Source: Rubellimicrobium roseum
GTDB taxonomy: Bacteria; Pseudomonadota; Alphaproteobacteria; Rhodobacterales; Rhodobacteraceae
Reading direction: 5' to 3'
DNA length: 64,000 nucleotides
Assembly (NCBI RefSeq): GCF_006152145.1
Contig: NZ_VDFV01000002.1
Location: 290,793 to 354,792, forward strand
Of this stretch, positions 9,038 to 17,783 are shown piece by piece. The position numbers were made by a program, and so were the translations under genes. How positions within the stretch are numbered: position 1 is the stretch's first letter; each line of letters starts with the position of its first letter. Under the pieces are notes generated by a model, which was not told where the DNA came from, did not search any database, and saw only the letters and a program-made list of their open reading frames with translations.

Positions 9038-9053
9038 TGTTTCACGTGAAACA
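9038..9053. promoter_or_regulatory. parS centromere-like site bound by ParB
   Basis: The 16-bp perfect palindrome TGTTTCACGTGAAACA lies in the 21-bp gap between the convergent regA and LysR genes. It matches the universal chromosomal parS consensus (TGTTNCACGTGAAACA) at every position. ParB binds such sites and spreads on flanking DNA to direct segregation of the origin region and SMC loading. Chromosomal parS sites cluster near oriC, so this suggests the left part of the window is close to the origin. The palindrome could also act as a weak bidirectional transcription stop, but exact identity to the consensus makes parS the better reading. Confidence 0.88.
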
Positions 9054-9055
9054 TC

Positions 9056-9922
9056 TCAGCCCTTCGCCTCTTCGCGTAGCCAGCGCATGAAGCGGCGCAG
9101 CGCCGGGCGGGGCGGGACCGGGCGACGGACCATCCAGAAGCCGAAGCGCGGGTCGGTCGCGGCGTGGACGGCCCTGAGCCGCCCGGAGGCCAGATCGTCG
9201 CCCAAGAGCGCCAGCAACTCCACGTAAAGTCCATACCCCGCCCGCGCGGCCGAGAGCGCCAGTTCTTCGGTGGGCATGGTCGTGGCCTGGAGCCCGTCCG
9301 GGTCGAGGCCGATCCGTCGCAGCCAGGCGCGCTCCTCGTGCGAGCCCTGCTCGAAGATCCAAGGCAGTGTCGCCATCTCGGCAGCCTCGAGCGCGGTCCG
9401 CTCGCCCAGGAGCGCAGGGGCGCCCACCACCGTATAGGCCGCTGGCACCAGCAGCTCGGCGTCGAGTCCCGCCCACTGGCCCTCGCCCAGCCGGATGGCA
9501 AGGTCCATTCGGGCGCGGGCGAGGTCCACCACCTGCCGGTCGGGATGGAGCGAGATCGGCACCTCTGGGTGACGCGCCCAGAAGCGCCCGAGCCGCGGCA
9601 CCAACCACTGGCTGGCAAAGGCCGGAGTGAGCGTGACCTGCAGCGGGCGCCCGTCCTCGCCCGCCCGCACCTCGTCGACGGCTGTCGAAATGGCCTCGAA
9701 GCCGGCAGTCAGCGCCGCAGCCAGGCGTTCCCCCTCGGGCGTGAGCACAAGGCCACGGCCCATGCGCTCCAGGAGCGTCACGCCCAAAGACGCCTCCAAG
9801 CTGCGCACCTGCTGAGCGACAGCCGCGTGGGTGACGTTGAGCTCGCGCGAAGCAGCCGAAAAGCCGCCCAGCCGGGCGGCGGCCTCGAAGGCGCGCAGGC
9901 TCGTCAGGGAAGGAAGCGGCAT
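9056..9922 (-). CDS. LysR-family transcriptional regulator (GcvA-like)
   Basis: 288 residues. N-terminal winged helix-turn-helix (residues about 5-62; SLRAFEAAARLGGFSAASREL followed in two pieces by NVTHAAVAQQVRSLE) and a C-terminal substrate-binding domain with TPAFASQWLVPRLGRFWARH, typical of the GcvA/AmpR-like branch of LysR regulators. The effector and target are not known. A 40-codon gene is divergently oriented from it across a short intergenic region that would contain its operator. It is convergent with regA, with the parS site between them. Confidence 0.88.
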   Translation of the reverse strand: MPLPSLTSLRAFEAAARLGGFSAASRELNVTHAAVAQQVRSLEASLGVTLLERMGRGLVLTPEGERLAAALTAGFEAISTAVDEVRAGEDGRPLQVTLTPAFASQWLVPRLGRFWARHPEVPISLHPDRQVVDLARARMDLAIRLGEGQWAGLDAELLVPAAYTVVGAPALLGERTALEAAEMATLPWIFEQGSHEERAWLRRIGLDPDGLQATTMPTEELALSAARAGYGLYVELLALLGDDLASGRLRAVHAATDPRFGFWMVRRPVPPRPALRRFMRWLREEAKG

Positions 9923-10014
9923 GATAGCTGGCCTAACAGGTGGACAGGATTCCTGCCTCGTATAGGCCAGCAGGATTGCCTATTTCGTTGGCGTAAGTTG
10001 ACGGAGTTCATATC

Positions 10015-10137
10015 ATGTTTCAGATCATTGCCGAAGCCATCAGCCTTGTGGCCCATGCCTCGGGCCCGCGTGAGCCGGTTCGCCGCGAGATGCCCCAGCC
10101 CGTGCGCCGTCCGATGAGTTGGCCCCGGCTCGGGTGA
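10015..10137 (+). CDS. Small conserved-type protein, 40 aa
   Basis: A 40-codon ORF that starts with MFQIIAEAISLV and ends with RRPMSWPRLG, divergent from the LysR gene. The codon use is GC-rich like its neighbours, and the peptide is basic and proline/arginine-rich in its second half with a short amphipathic N-terminus. Only the position next to a LysR regulator and the coherent composition support it; no domain is recognised and no function is proposed. Its stop lies four bases before the stop of the convergent HD-domain gene. Confidence 0.5.
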   Translation: MFQIIAEAISLVAHASGPREPVRREMPQPVRRPMSWPRLG

Positions 10138-10141
10138 GGGC

Positions 10142-10726
10142 TCACGCCTCCATCAGTTCGGCGTGCCGCGCCAGGAATGCGGCGCGTGCTTCCGTCGGCG
10201 GTCGGAGCCGCAGGACGAGGCCGGCCAGCACCCCATCGGGTGGGCGCCCGAACAGGCGGTCGGCCTCCGTTACCGAGAAGCCGGCGATTCGCGTGGCCTC
10301 CAGCCAGGCGCTGACCTTATCGGCCCGCTTGATCGCCGCCTTGATTTCGCGCGGGAGCGTGGCGGGAAGGCCGAAGCGGAGGTGCACCGCTTGCGCGAGC
10401 CGCGCGTCGAGCGCGCCGTAGCCCTCGCCGAGCACGGCCTTCACTGGCGAGATCATGTCGCCGATGACGTATTCCGGCGCATCATGCAGGAGCGCGGCCA
10501 GCCGCCAGCGCAGGGACGGCTCGGGCGCTGTGAGGCCGAAGATCTCCTCCACCAGCAGCGAGTGCTCGGCCACCGAATAGGGCCAGTCGCCCTGCGTCTG
10601 CCCGTTCCAGCGTGCCACGAAAGCGAGGCCGTGGGCGATGTCCACGATCTCGATGTCCATCGGCGTCGGGTCGAGGAGGTCGAGCCTCCTTCCCGAAAGC
10701 ATCCGCTGCCATGCACGCTTGACCAA
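10142..10726 (-). CDS. HD-domain phosphohydrolase, YfbR-like
   Basis: About 194 residues. The HD-superfamily metal site is visible as the His of SVAEHSLLVEEIFG, the HD pair in LLHDAPEYVIGDMISPVK and a later Asp in AIKRADKVSAWLEA, as in YfbR-type 5'-deoxynucleotidases that clean up dNMPs. The N-terminus carries RAWQRMLSGRRLDLLDP, conserved in alphaproteobacterial homologues and lying upstream of the first ATG. The start is therefore placed at a TTG preceded by AAGGAGG five bases upstream. Substrate preference cannot be read from the sequence. Confidence 0.85.
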   Translation of the reverse strand: MVKRAWQRMLSGRRLDLLDPTPMDIEIVDIAHGLAFVARWNGQTQGDWPYSVAEHSLLVEEIFGLTAPEPSLRWRLAALLHDAPEYVIGDMISPVKAVLGEGYGALDARLAQAVHLRFGLPATLPREIKAAIKRADKVSAWLEATRIAGFSVTEADRLFGRPPDGVLAGLVLRLRPPTEARAAFLARHAELMEA

Positions 10727-10846
10727 GACCGCCTCCTTCTCCGCCTCGCGATCTAGCCAAGAGCGAGCATCGGGGCCAAGTAATTGCCCATCAACACCCG
10801 GAGTGCTAAGTCGCCCCGCCACAGCCGCTGCCTGGAAGGATCGCCC

Positions 10847-12241
10847 ATGCCCCTCGATCACATCGTCAAGGACCTCGGCCTCGCCGCCTTCGGGCGCAAG
10901 GAATTGGCCATCGCCGAGACCGAGATGCCGGGCCTCATGGCGCTGCGCGAGGAGTTCGGGACCTCCAAGCCCTTGGAGGGTGCGCGGATCGCGGGCTCGC
11001 TGCACATGACGATCCAGACGGCGGTGCTGATCGAGACGCTGGTCAAGCTCGGGGCCGAGGTGCGCTGGGCGTCCTGCAACATCTTCTCGACCCAGGACCA
11101 CGCCGCGGCCGCCATCGCCGAGGCGGGCGTGCCGGTCTTCGCTGTCAAGGGCGAGACGCTGGAGGAGTACTGGGCCTATACCGACCGCATCTTCCAGTTC
11201 CCCGAGGGGACCTGCAACATGATCCTCGATGACGGCGGCGACGCGACGCTCTACATCCTTCTAGGCGCGCGGGTCGAAGCCGGCGAGACCGACCTGATCG
11301 CCGTGCCCACCTCGGACGAGGAGGTCTGCCTTTTTAACCAGATCCGCAAGCGGCTGGCCCAGTCGCCAGGCTGGTTCACGGCTCAGCGCGACGCCATCCG
11401 TGGCGTGACCGAGGAGACGACGACGGGCGTCAAGCGTCTATACGATCTCCATAAGAAGGGCCTGCTGCCCTTCCCGGCGATCAACGTCAACGACTCGGTC
11501 ACCAAGTCGAAGTTCGACAACAAGTACGGCTGCAAGGAGTCGCTCGTGGACGGCATCCGCCGTGCGACCGACACCATGATGGCCGGCAAGGTCGCCGTGG
11601 TTTGCGGCTACGGCGACGTGGGCAAGGGCTCGGCGGCGTCGTTGCGGGGCGCGGGGGCGCGCGTGAAGGTGACCGAGGTCGATCCGATCTGCGCGCTCCA
11701 GGCGGCGATGGACGGCTACGAGGTCACGATCCTCGAGGACGAGGTCACGACGGCCGACATCTTCATCACCACGACCGGCAACAGGGACGTCATCCGCCTG
11801 GAACACATGCGCCAGATGAAGGACATGGCCATCGTCGGCAACATCGGCCACTTCGACAACGAGATCCAGGTCGCCGCCCTGCGCAACCACAAGTGGACCA
11901 ACATCAAGGACCAGGTCGACATGATCGAGATGCCCTCGGGCAGCCGGATCATCCTCCTGTCAGAGGGGCGGCTCCTCAACCTTGGCAACGCCACGGGGCA
12001 TCCGAGCTTCGTGATGTCGGCGTCCTTCTCGAACCAGGTGCTGGCGCAGATCGAGCTCTGGACCAAGCCGGGCGAATACGCGCCGGGCGTCTACATCCTG
12101 CCCAAGCAGCTGGACGAGAAGGTGGCGCGCCTTCATCTGAGGCGGATCGGGGCCAAGCTCACGGTGCTCGACCGCGAGCAGGCCGACTACATCGGCGTGT
12201 CCGTCGAGGGCCCTTTCAAGCCCGAGCACTACCGCTACTGA
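10847..12241 (+). CDS. ahcY: Adenosylhomocysteinase
   Basis: 464 residues. S-adenosylhomocysteine hydrolase converts SAH to homocysteine and adenosine and so relieves inhibition of methyltransferases. Diagnostic segments are [15 protein letters not shown], the NAD-binding Rossmann motif [28 protein letters not shown] and the C-terminus ending in KPEHYRY. The ATG starting [10 protein letters not shown] is chosen because GGAAGGA lies upstream at good spacing; an in-frame ATG 21 codons earlier has no such site. The upstream region does not show the conserved core expected of an SAH riboswitch. Confidence 0.97.
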   Translation: MPLDHIVKDLGLAAFGRKELAIAETEMPGLMALREEFGTSKPLEGARIAGSLHMTIQTAVLIETLVKLGAEVRWASCNIFSTQDHAAAAIAEAGVPVFAVKGETLEEYWAYTDRIFQFPEGTCNMILDDGGDATLYILLGARVEAGETDLIAVPTSDEEVCLFNQIRKRLAQSPGWFTAQRDAIRGVTEETTTGVKRLYDLHKKGLLPFPAINVNDSVTKSKFDNKYGCKESLVDGIRRATDTMMAGKVAVVCGYGDVGKGSAASLRGAGARVKVTEVDPICALQAAMDGYEVTILEDEVTTADIFITTTGNRDVIRLEHMRQMKDMAIVGNIGHFDNEIQVAALRNHKWTNIKDQVDMIEMPSGSRIILLSEGRLLNLGNATGHPSFVMSASFSNQVLAQIELWTKPGEYAPGVYILPKQLDEKVARLHLRRIGAKLTVLDREQADYIGVSVEGPFKPEHYRY

Positions 12242-12306
12242 GCCCTTGGCCGGGGGCGGGCCGCCGTGCGAGGCTCCCCCGATCCTCGGTCATGGTGGAA
12301 TTTCTC

Positions 12307-12501
12307 ATGCGGACCTTCCTATCGATCCTGGGCGTGCTGATGATCGCCTCGGGTCTTCTCTGGGCCGCGCAGGGTAGCGGCCTGTTCCCCTATCCGGCCC
12401 GGAGCTTCATGATCGACCAGACCCCTTGGGTCTGGTGGGGGCTGCTCATGGCCGTCGTGGGCCTGCTAGTCCTGTGGGCCGCGCGGCGCCGCCTGCGCTG
12501 A
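12307..12501 (+). CDS. Small two-segment membrane protein, 64 aa
   Basis: A short protein with two hydrophobic helices (about residues 3-20 and 41-59) separated by a loop containing SGLFPYPARSFMIDQTPWVW, and a basic C-terminus (ARRRLR). This matches a family of small inner-membrane proteins with an FPxxSFM-type loop found across proteobacteria, of unknown function. The ATG at 12307 is preceded by GGTGGA at 7-base spacing; an ATG five codons earlier (MVEFL) is possible. Same strand as ahcY and 65 bases downstream. Confidence 0.7.
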   Translation: MRTFLSILGVLMIASGLLWAAQGSGLFPYPARSFMIDQTPWVWWGLLMAVVGLLVLWAARRRLR

Positions 12502-12638
12502 CCCGGTCAGGTCGCATTTTCCTCGAATTGCCGGTACTCGCCCTTTGGCCCGGGGCACTTCTTCGTGCTACACCAAGGATGAGCCAGGACGGTTCGGGCC
12601 AAGGCCTTCGTCGCGTGTGGGAGCGCGGGTGAGGAGGA

Positions 12639-12666
12639 GGGGCCCCGCGCCGTCCTGCGGGGTCCC
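12639..12666. terminator. GC-rich hairpin, possible terminator
   Basis: The two 10-base arms GGGGCCCCGC and GCGGGGTCCC pair (one G-U) around an 8-base loop, followed by only three T residues on the plus strand. It lies between the small membrane protein gene and the convergent EVE gene, where a shared terminator would be expected. The weak T-tract leaves the call tentative. Confidence 0.4.
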
Positions 12667-12690
12667 TTTGCATCCGGCCGGCTGGCCGCC

Positions 12691-13110
12691 TCAGGGTTCG
12701 GTTCCACCTAACTCGCAGATGCGGCGCCACTGGTCCTCTGTAACCGGTTGCACGGAGAGGCGGCTGTTGCGCACGAGGACCATGTCGGCCAGCGCGGGAT
12801 CGGCACGGATCTCCTCCAGCGTCACCGGACGGGCGAAAGGCCGCAGGGCCCGCACGTCCACGCAGTCCCAACGCGGGTCATCCGTCGTGCTGTCAGGGTG
12901 ACAGGTGCCGATCACCTCGACGATGCCGACGACCTCGCGCCCCTTCTGCGAGTGGTAGAAGAAGCCGCGATCCCCCGGTCGCATCAGCCGCATGTTGTTG
13001 CGCGCCTGATAGTTGCGCACACCATGCCACTCGCCCCCGGCCTCTCCCAGGGCGACCTGCTCGTCCCAGCCGAAGACGTCCGGCTCGGATTTGAAGAGCC
13101 AGTATGCCAT
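12691..13110 (-). CDS. EVE (PUA-like) domain protein
   Basis: 139 residues consisting of a single EVE domain: start MAYWLFKSEPDVFGWD, the GVRNYQARNNMR segment, FFYHSQKGREVVGIVEV and DPRWDCVDV. EVE domains are PUA/YTH-like pockets that bind modified bases; stand-alone versions in proteobacteria are common and of unclear role, while fused versions occur in modification-dependent restriction. Here the gene is in the conserved core region next to gpsA, 17 bases away, so a housekeeping RNA-related role is more likely than a link to the Dpd system in the island. Confidence 0.92.
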   Translation of the reverse strand: MAYWLFKSEPDVFGWDEQVALGEAGGEWHGVRNYQARNNMRLMRPGDRGFFYHSQKGREVVGIVEVIGTCHPDSTTDDPRWDCVDVRALRPFARPVTLEEIRADPALADMVLVRNSRLSVQPVTEDQWRRICELGGTEP

Positions 13111-13127
13111 CTTGATCTTTCCTGTTG

Positions 13128-14105
13128 CTAGTCTGCGCTGTCCTGCTCGGCCCTGAGGGGGCGATCAAGCAGGCGCTGCAGGGCCGTCCCCACGTTGGTC
13201 CGCCCTTCGACCAGCTCGGCCACCGCTTCGGTCACCGGCAGATCGAGCCCGAGCGTCCCGCCCAGCCTCGCGGCCGCCCGCGCCGTGGCTGCGCCTTCCA
13301 CGGTCACCGCCGCGTCGAACGGCTCGCTCCGGCCAAGCGACAGGCCGTAGCGGTAATTGCGCGAGCCTTCCGAGGTGGCTGTGAGCACGAGATCCCCGAG
13401 GCCCGAAAGCCCCATCAGCGTATCGCTCCTGGCCCCGAGCCGCAGCGCGAGCCGCTGCATCTCGGCAAAGCCGCGCGTGAGCAGCGCCGCACGGGCCGAC
13501 TCGCCGAAGCCGCCGCCAAGACAGGCGCCGCAAGCGATGGCGATGACATTCTTGAGCGCGCCACCCAGTTCGGCCCCCACGAGGTCGGTCGTGCGGTAGA
13601 GCCGCAGGGCGGGCGTGGCCAGCAGCGCCTGCAGCCGGGCGCCCTCGGTCCGGTCGGCGCAGGCGAGCGTCAGGGCCGTGGGCAGCCCGCGCGCGATGTC
13701 GGCCGCGAAGCTCGGCCCCGTCAGCACGAGGGGAAGTGCCGAGGGTAGCGCACGGCGGATCGTGGCGCTTGGCCCGTCGAGCGTCCGAAGGTCGATGCCC
13801 TTGCCGCAGGCCACGAGTGGCTTGCCTCCGAGCGCCGGAGCATGGTCGTCCAGGAAGGCGCGCAAGGTCTGCGCCGGGGTGGCCAGCAGCACGACCTCCG
13901 CATCGGACAGGGCGTCGGGGTCGGCGGTGACGGGCAGGGCTGCGGGAAGGGAAACGCCGGGCAGGCGCGGATTGACGCGGCTCTGCGCCATGGCGGACAT
14001 GGCTGGCGCATCGCGTCCCCAGAGCGCCACGTCGCGCGTCTCGCAGAGAGCCACGGCGAGGGCCGTGCCGAAGGCCCCCGCGCCCGCGACGGCGATGCGC
14101 GTCAT
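13128..14105 (-). CDS. gpsA: Glycerol-3-phosphate dehydrogenase [NAD(P)+]
   Basis: 325 residues. Reduces dihydroxyacetone phosphate to sn-glycerol-3-phosphate for phospholipid synthesis. The N-terminal Rossmann motif [10 protein letters not shown] (residues 8-17), [18 protein letters not shown], the catalytic-region [11 protein letters not shown] and [11 protein letters not shown] are all canonical. The start overlaps the tsaD stop by 4 bp (ATGA), the usual tsaD-gpsA arrangement in alphaproteobacteria. Confidence 0.96.
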   Translation of the reverse strand: MTRIAVAGAGAFGTALAVALCETRDVALWGRDAPAMSAMAQSRVNPRLPGVSLPAALPVTADPDALSDAEVVLLATPAQTLRAFLDDHAPALGGKPLVACGKGIDLRTLDGPSATIRRALPSALPLVLTGPSFAADIARGLPTALTLACADRTEGARLQALLATPALRLYRTTDLVGAELGGALKNVIAIACGACLGGGFGESARAALLTRGFAEMQRLALRLGARSDTLMGLSGLGDLVLTATSEGSRNYRYGLSLGRSEPFDAAVTVEGAATARAAARLGGTLGLDLPVTEAVAELVEGRTNVGTALQRLLDRPLRAEQDSAD

Positions 14106-15196
14106 GCCTTGGCGCCCTTCTTGCCAGCCCCGAGCAGTGGAGCGGCGTCCCCGTCCAGCGGCCAGCGCGGCCGGGCGACGACCGCCGGGTCGGCGGGGAT
14201 GCCTGCGCGCGCCCGCTCGATCCCCGCCCAGGCGATCATCGCTGCGTTGTCGGTGCAGAGCGCGAGCGGCGGCGCGACGAAGGCCACGCCCTCGCGCGCG
14301 CAGAGGTCCTGCAACCGAGCCCGGATCGCCCCGTTGGCGGCCACGCCCCCGGCCACGGCCAAGGCGGGGACCTCGGGTCCGGCCTCGCGGTAGATCGCCA
14401 GCGCACGGCGCGACTTCTCGGCCAGGATGTCGGCCACCGCGAGCTGAAAGGCCGCGCAGAGGTCGCGCCGGTCGCTTTCGCGCAGGCCCCCCGCCCGGGC
14501 CACCAGCGCATCGCGTGCCCGTAGCGCCGCCGTCTTGAGTCCCGAGAAGGACAGGTCGCAGCCCTCGCGGTCAAGAAGCGGGCGTGGCAGGGGGATGCGG
14601 CGGGGATCGCCCTGTGCCGCTTCGCGTTCGATCTCCGGGCCGCCGGGCTGGGGCAAGCCCAGGAGCTTGGCGACCTTGTCGAAGGCCTCTCCCGGTGCAT
14701 CGTCAATGGTGCCGCCCAGCCGGCGGAAGTGGTCGGGTCCCTCGGCGATCAGGAACTGGCAATGCCCGCCCGAGACGAGAAGCAGGAGGTAGGGAAACGG
14801 AAGGTCGTCAGTGAGACGGGGCGTCAGCGCGTGCCCGGCAAGGTGGTTGACGCCCCAGAGCGGCAGCCCCGTCGCCGCCGCAAGGCCTTTGGCCGTCATC
14901 ACCCCCGCCAGCACCCCGCCGATGAGTCCCGGTCCCGCCGTCACCGCGAGACCGTTCAGCTTCTCCGGTCCGACGCCCGCTTGGGCCAGGGCCTCTTCGA
15001 CGCAAAGGTCCAGAACCTCGGCATGGGCGCGAGCCGCGATCTCGGGCACGACGCCACCGAAGGCCGCATGAAGCCGCCCTTGGCCGCGCACGACCGAGGA
15101 CAGGACCCGTGTGCCGACCGGTCCCTCGCACAGGACGGCGGCCGCACTGTCGTCGCAGCTCGACTCCAGGCCGAGGAAGATGAGAGGTCCGTCCAT
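14102..15196 (-). CDS. tsaD: TsaD, tRNA t6A transferase subunit
   Basis: About 364 residues of the Kae1/TsaD ASKHA-fold family, which transfers threonylcarbamoyl to A37 of tRNA. Visible are the start segment [13 protein letters not shown], the metal-binding region around [11 protein letters not shown] and NHLAGHAL, the [10 protein letters not shown] motif and the C-terminal [11 protein letters not shown]. The ATG at 15196 is preceded by GGGGA; a GTG three codons upstream is the alternative. Divergent from hemD with less than 100 bases between them. Confidence 0.95.
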   Translation of the reverse strand: MDGPLIFLGLESSCDDSAAAVLCEGPVGTRVLSSVVRGQGRLHAAFGGVVPEIAARAHAEVLDLCVEEALAQAGVGPEKLNGLAVTAGPGLIGGVLAGVMTAKGLAAATGLPLWGVNHLAGHALTPRLTDDLPFPYLLLLVSGGHCQFLIAEGPDHFRRLGGTIDDAPGEAFDKVAKLLGLPQPGGPEIEREAAQGDPRRIPLPRPLLDREGCDLSFSGLKTAALRARDALVARAGGLRESDRRDLCAAFQLAVADILAEKSRRALAIYREAGPEVPALAVAGGVAANGAIRARLQDLCAREGVAFVAPPLALCTDNAAMIAWAGIERARAGIPADPAVVARPRWPLDGDAAPLLGAGKKGAKA

Positions 15197-15292
15197 GATC
15201 CCCACGATCCAGTCGGGCCCGTCCTATGGGCTGGCCCCCGCCCGGGCTTCGCGCGTAGCATCCGGGACGACGACGGGCAAGGAGGCGGGATC

Positions 15293-16027
15293 ATGACGGA
15301 TGGGGCACGGCTGCTGCTCACGCGGCCCGAGGCCGCCTCGCGGCGCTTCCTCGCGGCCTGCGAGGCTGGGTGGGGCCGACCGATCCCTGCTCTCGTCAGT
15401 CCTGTGATGGAGATCGTCCCCGTTCCGGTCGTCCTGGCCGGGCGGCCCGCCGCGCTGGTCCTCACGTCTGAGAACGGCGCGACGCGGGCGGGGGAGCTGG
15501 ACCTTTCAGGGCTGCCCGCCTGGTGCGTGGGCCCGCGCACTGCCGATGTCGCCCGGCGCGCCGGCCTGCGGCCGGTCGCAGTGGCCCGGGACGCCGAGGG
15601 CCTGCTGGCGACGATCCTCGTCGCCCGGCCGGCAGGTCCGCTTCTTCACCTGCGTGGGGAGCATGGGCGAGGCGATCTCGCGGCACGCCTCGGTGCGGCC
15701 GGGATCGTGGCCAGCGAGGCCGTGGCCTACCGCCAGCAGGAGCGTCCGCCCTCGCCTGAAGCCCGCACGGCCCTTGATGGCCCTGACTCTTTCGTTGCGC
15801 CGGTTTTCTCGCCGCGCAGCGCACTTCTCCTCGCCGGCTGGCACCCGCGCGCCGCCCTCCATGTCGTGGCGATCAGTCCGGCTGTGGCCGCCGCCGCCGC
15901 GACGCTGTGCCCCGCGAGTCTGGTCGTCGCTCCGCATCCCGAAGGGTCCGCGATGGTCGAAGCCACCCTTGGGCGGCTCGACCGGCTCCTTCCACGGCGG
16001 CTTGAGGCGAACGGCGGAGCGGATTAG
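15293..16027 (+). CDS. hemD: Uroporphyrinogen-III synthase
   Basis: 244 residues, the normal size for HemD, which cyclises and inverts ring D of hydroxymethylbilane in heme, siroheme and chlorophyll synthesis. Characteristic weakly conserved motifs are LLLTRPEAASRRF, ALVLTSENGAT, AWCVGPRTADVARRAG, HLRGEHGRGDLAARL and AYRQQE. HemD diverges strongly between species, so this rests on motif order and context with the mitofilin and hemY genes downstream. AAGGAGG precedes the ATG. hemC is not found upstream in this window. Confidence 0.88.
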   Translation: MTDGARLLLTRPEAASRRFLAACEAGWGRPIPALVSPVMEIVPVPVVLAGRPAALVLTSENGATRAGELDLSGLPAWCVGPRTADVARRAGLRPVAVARDAEGLLATILVARPAGPLLHLRGEHGRGDLAARLGAAGIVASEAVAYRQQERPPSPEARTALDGPDSFVAPVFSPRSALLLAGWHPRAALHVVAISPAVAAAAATLCPASLVVAPHPEGSAMVEATLGRLDRLLPRRLEANGGAD

Positions 16028-16075
16028 GTAGGCCCCGGCATCCCGGTCCCTTGGACCTCCAGGAAAGGAACGAAC

Positions 16076-17749
16076 ATGGCGCGCAAGCCGGGCCCCAAGG
16101 ACAGGGCGCAGGTCACACCCGAGGCCGAGGCGGACCGTCTGCCGGCCGAGCGCGCCGAGATCCTGCCGGAGGCCACCGAGACGTTCCTTCCGCCGGGGCG
16201 CGAAGCGGAGATGCCGCCCGAGGAGTCGGCGGCGCCCGACGCCGCCACGGTCGACGAAGGCCCGGGCGAGATGCGCCCGGCCGAACCTGTGGTGCCGTCC
16301 GACCCCGTCCTGAACCTGGGTCCCGAGGCCTCGCCCATGGTCGAGCCCGTCGCGGAAACCCCGCGTGTGGATCTTGAGGACTGGCGCTCGGCCCCCACGC
16401 CGTCGGCGGAGGCCGTGCCCTCCGAGCCTTCTCCGACTGTGGTCGAGCCTGCCCCGTCCCTGCGCACGGAGGAGCCGGCATCGCCCCCCTTCGGAGCGTC
16501 TGCCCGTCCGTTCGCCTCGGACGAACCTGCCGAGCCGCGCCGGTTTCAGTCGGACTTGGGGACCCCGGTGTCCTCCTCTGCGCCGCCTCCGGAGCCGCGT
16601 CGTCGCAGCGGTGTCGGAGGCCTGCTGCTTGGTGGTATGATCGCGGCCGCCTTGGGCTTCGGCGCAGCCTGGCTTGCGCAGGATCGCTTGGGTCTGTTCG
16701 CTGCCCAACTGCCTGCCGATCTGGAGGAGCGCATCGCCGCCCTAGAGGCGCAGCCCGTAGCCGGCGAGGGTGACGTGCAGGCTCTCGCCGACCGGCTTGC
16801 AGAGGCGGAGTCGCGTCTGTCGGCGCTGGAAGCCACGCCCGCCCCATCAGGAGCCGCCGATCTGGAGCCGCTCCGCGCTGAACTGGCCCAAGACATCGAG
16901 GCCCGCGCGAGCGATCTCGAACGACGCATCGCCGCGATCGAGAGCCGTCCGGCGACGCCGGTCGGGTCAGAAGCTCCCCTGGGCTCCCTGGCGGTGGAGG
17001 ATGTGGCTGCGGCGACCCCAACTGTCGAACCGGATGAACTGCGCGAGCAGGTCCTGAGCGCCGTCGAGCCGCGTCTGACGGGCACGGAGGAGACAGTGGC
17101 CGAGCTGCAGGCCGCCTTGGCCGATCTTGACACACGTCTCGATGCTGCCGAGCAGGCCAGCAGTTCGGCAACCGAGCAGGCCCGCGCCGCGGCCCAGGCC
17201 AGCGAGCAGATCGAGGCCCGCGCCGCGGCCGCCGAGGCTCAGGCCCGTCGCAGCGCAATCGTTGCGCAACTCGACACCGCGCTCGACTCGGGCGAGCCCT
17301 TCGAGCCGGCCTTGTCCGAGCTGGAGGCCGTCGGCGCCCAAGCGCCCGAGGCTCTCTCGAGCCGCGCCGCCGAGGGTGTTCCCACGCTGGCCGACCTGCG
17401 CGAGTCCTTCCCCGAGGCCGCCCGTGCGGCGCTGGCCGCTGCGCGCGACGGAGGTCTCGTGGACGACGGCGACGGCGTCATGGGCTTCCTGGCAGGGCAG
17501 CTCTCGCTGCGCTCGACGGCCCCGCGCGATGGGACCGATCCGGACGCCGTGCTGTCCCGGGCTGAGGACCACCTCGGGCAGGGGCGGCTCGGCGAGGCCT
17601 TGGCCGAAATCGAGACGCTACCCGAGGCGGTGCGAACCACTATGAATGACTGGATCGCCGCCGCCCGCACCCGCGTCGAGGCGGACGCCGCCCTGGACAC
17701 GCTCCGCGACACCCCCGCGACCTCCACCGAGACGACAGCGGCCGACTGA
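16076..17749 (+). CDS. Mitofilin/Mic60-like inner-membrane protein
   Basis: 557 residues. A long acidic proline/glutamate-rich N-terminal cytoplasmic region (about 1-175) precedes one transmembrane helix (181-201, GGLLLGGMIAAALGFGAAWL). A long alanine-rich coiled-coil follows (about 210-400), then a C-terminal mitofilin signature region (about 440-545; FPEAARAALAA, ISLRS-like LSLRSTAPRDGTDPDAVLSRAEDHL, LGEALAEIETLP). Alphaproteobacterial homologues are relatives of mitochondrial Mic60 and shape intracytoplasmic or inner-membrane invaginations. The position between hemD and hemY is conserved in the class. AAAGGAA lies upstream of the ATG. Confidence 0.9.
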   Translation: MARKPGPKDRAQVTPEAEADRLPAERAEILPEATETFLPPGREAEMPPEESAAPDAATVDEGPGEMRPAEPVVPSDPVLNLGPEASPMVEPVAETPRVDLEDWRSAPTPSAEAVPSEPSPTVVEPAPSLRTEEPASPPFGASARPFASDEPAEPRRFQSDLGTPVSSSAPPPEPRRRSGVGGLLLGGMIAAALGFGAAWLAQDRLGLFAAQLPADLEERIAALEAQPVAGEGDVQALADRLAEAESRLSALEATPAPSGAADLEPLRAELAQDIEARASDLERRIAAIESRPATPVGSEAPLGSLAVEDVAAATPTVEPDELREQVLSAVEPRLTGTEETVAELQAALADLDTRLDAAEQASSSATEQARAAAQASEQIEARAAAAEAQARRSAIVAQLDTALDSGEPFEPALSELEAVGAQAPEALSSRAAEGVPTLADLRESFPEAARAALAAARDGGLVDDGDGVMGFLAGQLSLRSTAPRDGTDPDAVLSRAEDHLGQGRLGEALAEIETLPEAVRTTMNDWIAAARTRVEADAALDTLRDTPATSTETTAAD

Positions 17750-17783
17750 CGGCCCCCACCGAGAACAGGAAAGGCCCCGGTCC

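Noticed and set aside
10727..10846. Possible SAH riboswitch before ahcY
   Set aside because: The leader was read for the conserved core of the SAH riboswitch and for a stable pseudoknot-like pairing; neither was seen.
12507..12707. Minus-strand 66-codon frame between the small membrane gene and the EVE gene
   Set aside because: Overlaps the EVE gene end and the hairpin, and does not match any small family; left uncalled.
12691..13110. EVE protein as part of the Dpd system
   Set aside because: EVE domains read modified bases, but this gene is in the conserved core region outside the island, next to gpsA.
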